Source of the DNA: UBA1425 sp045537495 | GTDB taxonomy: Bacteria; Bacillota; Clostridia; Oscillospirales; Acutalibacteraceae | DNA length: 64,000 bases | Assembly: GCA_045537495.1 (NCBI GenBank) | Contig: JAZSPN010000133.1 | Coordinates: 1-64,000, forward strand | Reading direction: 5' to 3' | Shown here: piece after piece, positions 61,478 through 64,000 of the stretch | How positions within the stretch are numbered: position 1 is the stretch's first letter | How the letters are laid out: each line of letters starts with the position of its first letter | The notes under the pieces: model-generated | The model's database searches: none | Told to the model about the DNA's origin: nothing | Seen by the model: only the letters and a program-made list of their open reading frames with translations | Position numbers and translations under genes: made by a program

Positions 61478-62236
61478 ATGAAAATTATGTCTTTTAATGT
61501 TCTTTGCTGGGGAAGAGATGAAAACTCACTCGAAAACAGAGTTTCCCTTGTTGTAAAGAAGATCCGTGAGCAAATGCCCGATATTCTCGGCACACAGGAA
61601 TCGCACAAGATCTGGATGGACAGCATCTGTGCAGGAGCTCCCGAATACGCATACGTAGGTGTCGGCAGAGATGACGGTAAGGACGAGGGAGAGTTTTCAC
61701 CCGTTTTTTACCGCAAGGATAAGTTTGAGCTGATTGACAGCGGAACATTCTGGCTTTCGGAAACGCCCTCGGTTCCGTCGAGAAGCTGGAACACTGCTTG
61801 TATCCGCATCTGCACATGGGCAGTTCTTTGCGAAAAGGAAACGGGTAAACGTTTCGCGGCAGTCAACACTCATCTTGACCACAGAAGCGAAGAGGCAAGA
61901 GTAAACGGAATAAAGCTCGTTGTTGATAAGCTTAAATCCTTCGGTGACATGCCTGTTTTCTGTACCGGCGATTTTAATACTTTTGAAGATTCCGAGGCAT
62001 ACAGAATAATCACTTCCGAAATTATGGCGGATTCGAAATACCTGGCTGTCGATTCGGACAACGGAAACACATATACGGGATTTGATCCCGAAGCTACAAA
62101 AAATGACAGCCCCATTGACTTTATATTTGTCAAAAAGGACTGTGTAAAGGTAAAGAGCTATAAGATTCTCAGAGATCCTGTTGACGGACGCTTGCCGTCG
62201 GATCATTATCCCGTTGTCAGCGAGATTGAATTCTGA
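61478..62236 (+). CDS. Endonuclease/exonuclease/phosphatase family protein
   Basis: A 252-residue metal-dependent phosphodiesterase or phosphatase. Active-site motifs are MSFNVLCW at the start, GTQESHK (catalytic glutamate), NTHLDHRSEEAR, TGDFNTFE, and the final SDHYPV. This is the layout of small secreted-type or cytoplasmic EEP enzymes that act on sugar phosphates, phospholipids or nucleic acid; no signal peptide is present. The ATG at 61478 follows AAAGGAAG. No separate promoter was seen after the tRNA. Confidence 0.88.
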   Translation: MKIMSFNVLCWGRDENSLENRVSLVVKKIREQMPDILGTQESHKIWMDSICAGAPEYAYVGVGRDDGKDEGEFSPVFYRKDKFELIDSGTFWLSETPSVPSRSWNTACIRICTWAVLCEKETGKRFAAVNTHLDHRSEEARVNGIKLVVDKLKSFGDMPVFCTGDFNTFEDSEAYRIITSEIMADSKYLAVDSDNGNTYTGFDPEATKNDSPIDFIFVKKDCVKVKSYKILRDPVDGRLPSDHYPVVSEIEF

Positions 62237-62238
62237 GA

Positions 62239-63051
62239 TCAGAGATTTCTTCTCCAGTGAAAGAGATATTGCTGTGCGATTCCTTCGCTGTCTTTGATGC
62301 AGTCGGGCAATCCGTCTGAGTAAAGCTCATCGAGAATACGGCGTACCCACACATCGACGGGAAACGCCTGCATACGGCCTGCACCGTAGAGAAGCGTACA
62401 TTCTGCTACTTTCGGGCCTACACCTTTGATTTTCATTAACTCGGCACGTGCTTCTTCCAAAGGGGCGGTGCCGAGTTTTTTCAGGTTAACCGTGCCGTCG
62501 GTGCATTTTACGGCGGCGTCGATGATGTATTTTGCCCGAAATCCCGAACGAAGCGGCGCGAGGTCCTCGACGGACAGAGAAGCGAGTCTTTCGGCGGACG
62601 GGAAGGAGAAATCGCCGTTTCCGAGGTCGTCGCCGAAAAGCGAGCAGAGTCGGTCGATAATACCGCTTATTCGGGGGATGTTGTTGTTCTGGGATATAAT
62701 GAAAGAGCACAGAGCCTCCCACGTGTCCTGACGGAGGATGTGGATTCCGGGATACTGAGTTACGGCTTCTTTGAGGTGGGGATCTTTTGAGAAATCCGCA
62801 CAGAGCTTTCCGTAATCGGTGGAAAGATCGAAGTATTTTTCCCATATCAGCGAAAAATCTTCGTCCGTGCACAAAAACAGCAATCCGTCGTCGGTTTTTC
62901 GGACGGTGAGCGGTTTTGAGAAGGCGACACCGTGCCATTCACCGTCTGTTTCCTTCCAGCGGAATGCCTGTCCGCAAAAGAGGGTGAGTGAAATATCAAA
63001 GTTTTTGTCAAAGGGTATGAGAATGCCGTTGAGGTCTTGCATTTTGCACAT
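62239..63051 (-). CDS. 8-oxoguanine DNA glycosylase (OGG1-like)
   Basis: A 270-residue base-excision repair enzyme of the OGG1 type, with an N-terminal OGG-type domain (FCGQAFRWKETDGEW) and a HhH-GPD domain. The helix-hairpin-helix is MKIKGVGPKVAECTLLYG near residue 205, with the catalytic lysine in GPKVAEC and the aspartate in FPVDVWV. It removes oxidised guanine and nicks the strand. The ATG at 63049-63051 has only a weak ribosome site; one three codons later is possible. It is convergent with the EEP gene, two bases away. Confidence 0.9.
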   Translation of the reverse strand: MCKMQDLNGILIPFDKNFDISLTLFCGQAFRWKETDGEWHGVAFSKPLTVRKTDDGLLFLCTDEDFSLIWEKYFDLSTDYGKLCADFSKDPHLKEAVTQYPGIHILRQDTWEALCSFIISQNNNIPRISGIIDRLCSLFGDDLGNGDFSFPSAERLASLSVEDLAPLRSGFRAKYIIDAAVKCTDGTVNLKKLGTAPLEEARAELMKIKGVGPKVAECTLLYGAGRMQAFPVDVWVRRILDELYSDGLPDCIKDSEGIAQQYLFHWRRNL

Positions 63052-63404
63052 AAAATCTGCCAGCTTTCCTGAAAAAAACGTTAAAACAACGATTAAAAAT
63101 TGTAATAAAATTGTAATATTTTAAGGTGATTTAATAAAAATAATTAAAAGTTTTAAAATGGTGTAATAATTGAAATTGTTTAAATTTTCGGTCGAAAAAA
63201 CTTATCAACAGGGCTAAAATACGTTCAAATAAGGCTTTATTTCAGATGTTATTCACATTTTCCACCGAGTTTTCCACACATAGTGAATAAGTGAATTTAT
63301 ACTCAGAGTAATATTTATTGTAACTATTTTTTATTTTTTTGTAGTATAAAAAGTTTCATGACAGGTCACAATATCGTTGTAGTAAAAACGAAAGGTGAAA
63401 GAGT
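63052..63404. other. AT-rich intergenic region with a DnaA-box cluster
   Basis: No gene was found. The left part (63080-63200) is almost all A and T. The right part holds the DnaA-box-like cluster listed separately, and a possible promoter TTGTAA (63318-63323), 18 bases, TAGTAT (63342-63347) for the gene at 63405. Confidence 0.5.
63202..63278 (+). promoter_or_regulatory. Cluster of four DnaA-box-like sites
   Basis: TTATCAACA (63202-63210), TTATTCACA (63249-63257), TTTTCCACC (63258-63266) and TTTTCCACA (63270-63278) each differ by one or two bases from TTATCCACA and share one direction. They sit in AT-rich DNA. The match is by eye; a chance cluster is possible but the density is high. Confidence 0.5.
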
Positions 63405-63668
63405 ATGATAAAGGGTGTCAACCGTCAGGTGGTGGAAATAACACAGACCGATTGCGAATACTTTGAGAGGATTTTGTTTTTTGTAAAGCCCGAATTTGCA
63501 TCGGTAAGCGAAGGTAAGCTTCGCGAAAGGGCGGGAATGATGAGCACGACGGCGGATAAGCCTCCCGTAACCAAAATCAGGAGAAACCGTATTTTTCGCA
63601 TAGCCTGCCTTGCGGGATCGGCAATTGCCGGAGCGGGAGTTTATGCGTTGGCGGTATTTCTGATATAA
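63405..63668 (+). CDS. Small single-membrane-segment protein, unknown
   Basis: An 87-residue protein with a soluble N-terminal part (MIKGVNRQVVEITQTDCEYF) and one C-terminal hydrophobic segment after a basic RRNRIFR stretch, so it is probably tail-anchored with the N-terminus in the cytoplasm. AAAGGTGA precedes the ATG. No family is recognised. Its last 28 bases overlap the end of the convergent endonuclease III gene. Confidence 0.7.
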   Translation: MIKGVNRQVVEITQTDCEYFERILFFVKPEFASVSEGKLRERAGMMSTTADKPPVTKIRRNRIFRIACLAGSAIAGAGVYALAVFLI

Positions 63669-64000
63669 CTGTCGCAAAAAGCCTTCATGCAGCAGCTTTC
63701 GCACACAGGTCTTCGGGCGATGCACACGGCTCTGCCGTGCAAAACGCATCGGTGGCAGAAGTCGTTGCTTTCCTCGGGCGGTAAAAGCTCACGAAGAGCG
63801 AGTTCAACCTTGTACGGATCCTTCGACGATACAAGACCGAGCAGATTTGTAATTCTTATGAGGTGTGTATCGGCGACGACGGCGGGTTTTTTATAGACAT
63901 CACCGCAGATGAGGTTGGCGGTTTTTCTGCCGACACCGGGAAGAGATGTCAGGTCATCGATGTTGTCGGGAACGGTGCCGTCGAAATCCGAAAGAATCAT
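63641..64000 (-). CDS. nth: Endonuclease III, C-terminal part (runs off right edge)
   Basis: The last 119 codons of a HhH base-excision repair glycosylase/lyase. The helix-hairpin-helix with catalytic lysine is LTSLPGVGRKTAN, the aspartate lies in VVADTHLIRI, and the iron-sulfur cluster C-x6-C-x2-C-x5-C is complete near the end (CIARRPVCESCCMKAFC). The start lies beyond the window. Confidence 0.95.
   Translation of the reverse strand: MILSDFDGTVPDNIDDLTSLPGVGRKTANLICGDVYKKPAVVADTHLIRITNLLGLVSSKDPYKVELALRELLPPEESNDFCHRCVLHGRAVCIARRPVCESCCMKAFCDSYIRNTANA

Noticed and set aside
63052..63404. Chromosomal origin of replication
   Set aside because: DnaA-box-like sites are present but dnaA, dnaN, gyrase, rpmH and other usual neighbours are not.
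1..64000. CRISPR array, integrase, transposase or phage genes
   Set aside because: No regularly spaced repeats and no recognisable mobile-element proteins were found on either strand.

Overview
The window reads as a chromosomal segment of an anaerobic, low-to-mid GC Gram-positive bacterium of the class Clostridia, most likely a gut-type Oscillospiraceae/Ruminococcaceae relative. This is inferred from gene families, strong AGGAGG-type ribosome sites, sigma-A-like promoters (TTGACA/TATAAT), frequent GTG and TTG starts, and a TPP riboswitch ahead of a ThiT-like ECF S component. No rRNA, CRISPR array, prophage or insertion sequence was seen. One tRNA (Lys, UUU) is present. Both ends cut genes: a hypothetical protein at the left and endonuclease III at the right.

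Layout. 1-5.9 kb: a DeoR-type regulator, a cysteine-rich LytTR regulator, and a + strand run of an alpha/beta hydrolase fused to a pyrophosphatase-like domain, a NUDIX hydrolase, a metallophosphoesterase and a family 2 glycosyltransferase. 5.9-13.4 kb (- strand): a probable operon of a membrane-anchored phosphoesterase, a secreted two-repeat beta-helix protein, a GH92 alpha-mannosidase without signal peptide, a DUF218 protein and a Gfo/Idh oxidoreductase. 13.5-21.1 kb: housekeeping and salvage enzymes, a GH130 mannoside phosphorylase-like protein, a secreted DUF4838 protein and an XRE membrane regulator. GH92 and GH130 together suggest use of mannosides.

21.2-31.3 kb (- strand) is the most unusual part. 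Two polytopic membrane proteins are followed by four tandem paralogues of a B12-binding radical SAM protein (about 634-642 aa each), apparently one transcription unit from a promoter near 31.4 kb. I know no characterised function for this arrangement. 31.5-37.1 kb holds a small lipoprotein, an epimerase/dehydrogenase pair, riboswitch-controlled thiT, another radical SAM protein and a TVP38-type membrane protein.

37.2-47.8 kb (+ strand) is core: gltX, glnS, a membrane protein, a lipoprotein, mreB-mreC-mreD, penicillin-binding protein 2, a MinD-like ATPase and pduL. 47.9-52.7 kb (- strand) is a LytTR regulator operon with a small membrane protein and a two-subunit ABC exporter. Its promoter carries a textbook LytTR direct-repeat operator, yet the regulator's receiver domain lacks the phospho-acceptor aspartate. 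Two very small ORFs with strong ribosome sites lie beside it. 52.9-64 kb: a pyridoxal kinase, a possible structured RNA, a GPH-type sugar transporter, an MBOAT/DHHW O-acylation pair, base-excision repair genes (family 4 UDG, OGG1-like, Nth), a large lipoprotein with three internal repeats and a beta-propeller-like half, tRNA-Lys, and an AT-rich gap with a cluster of DnaA-box-like sites.
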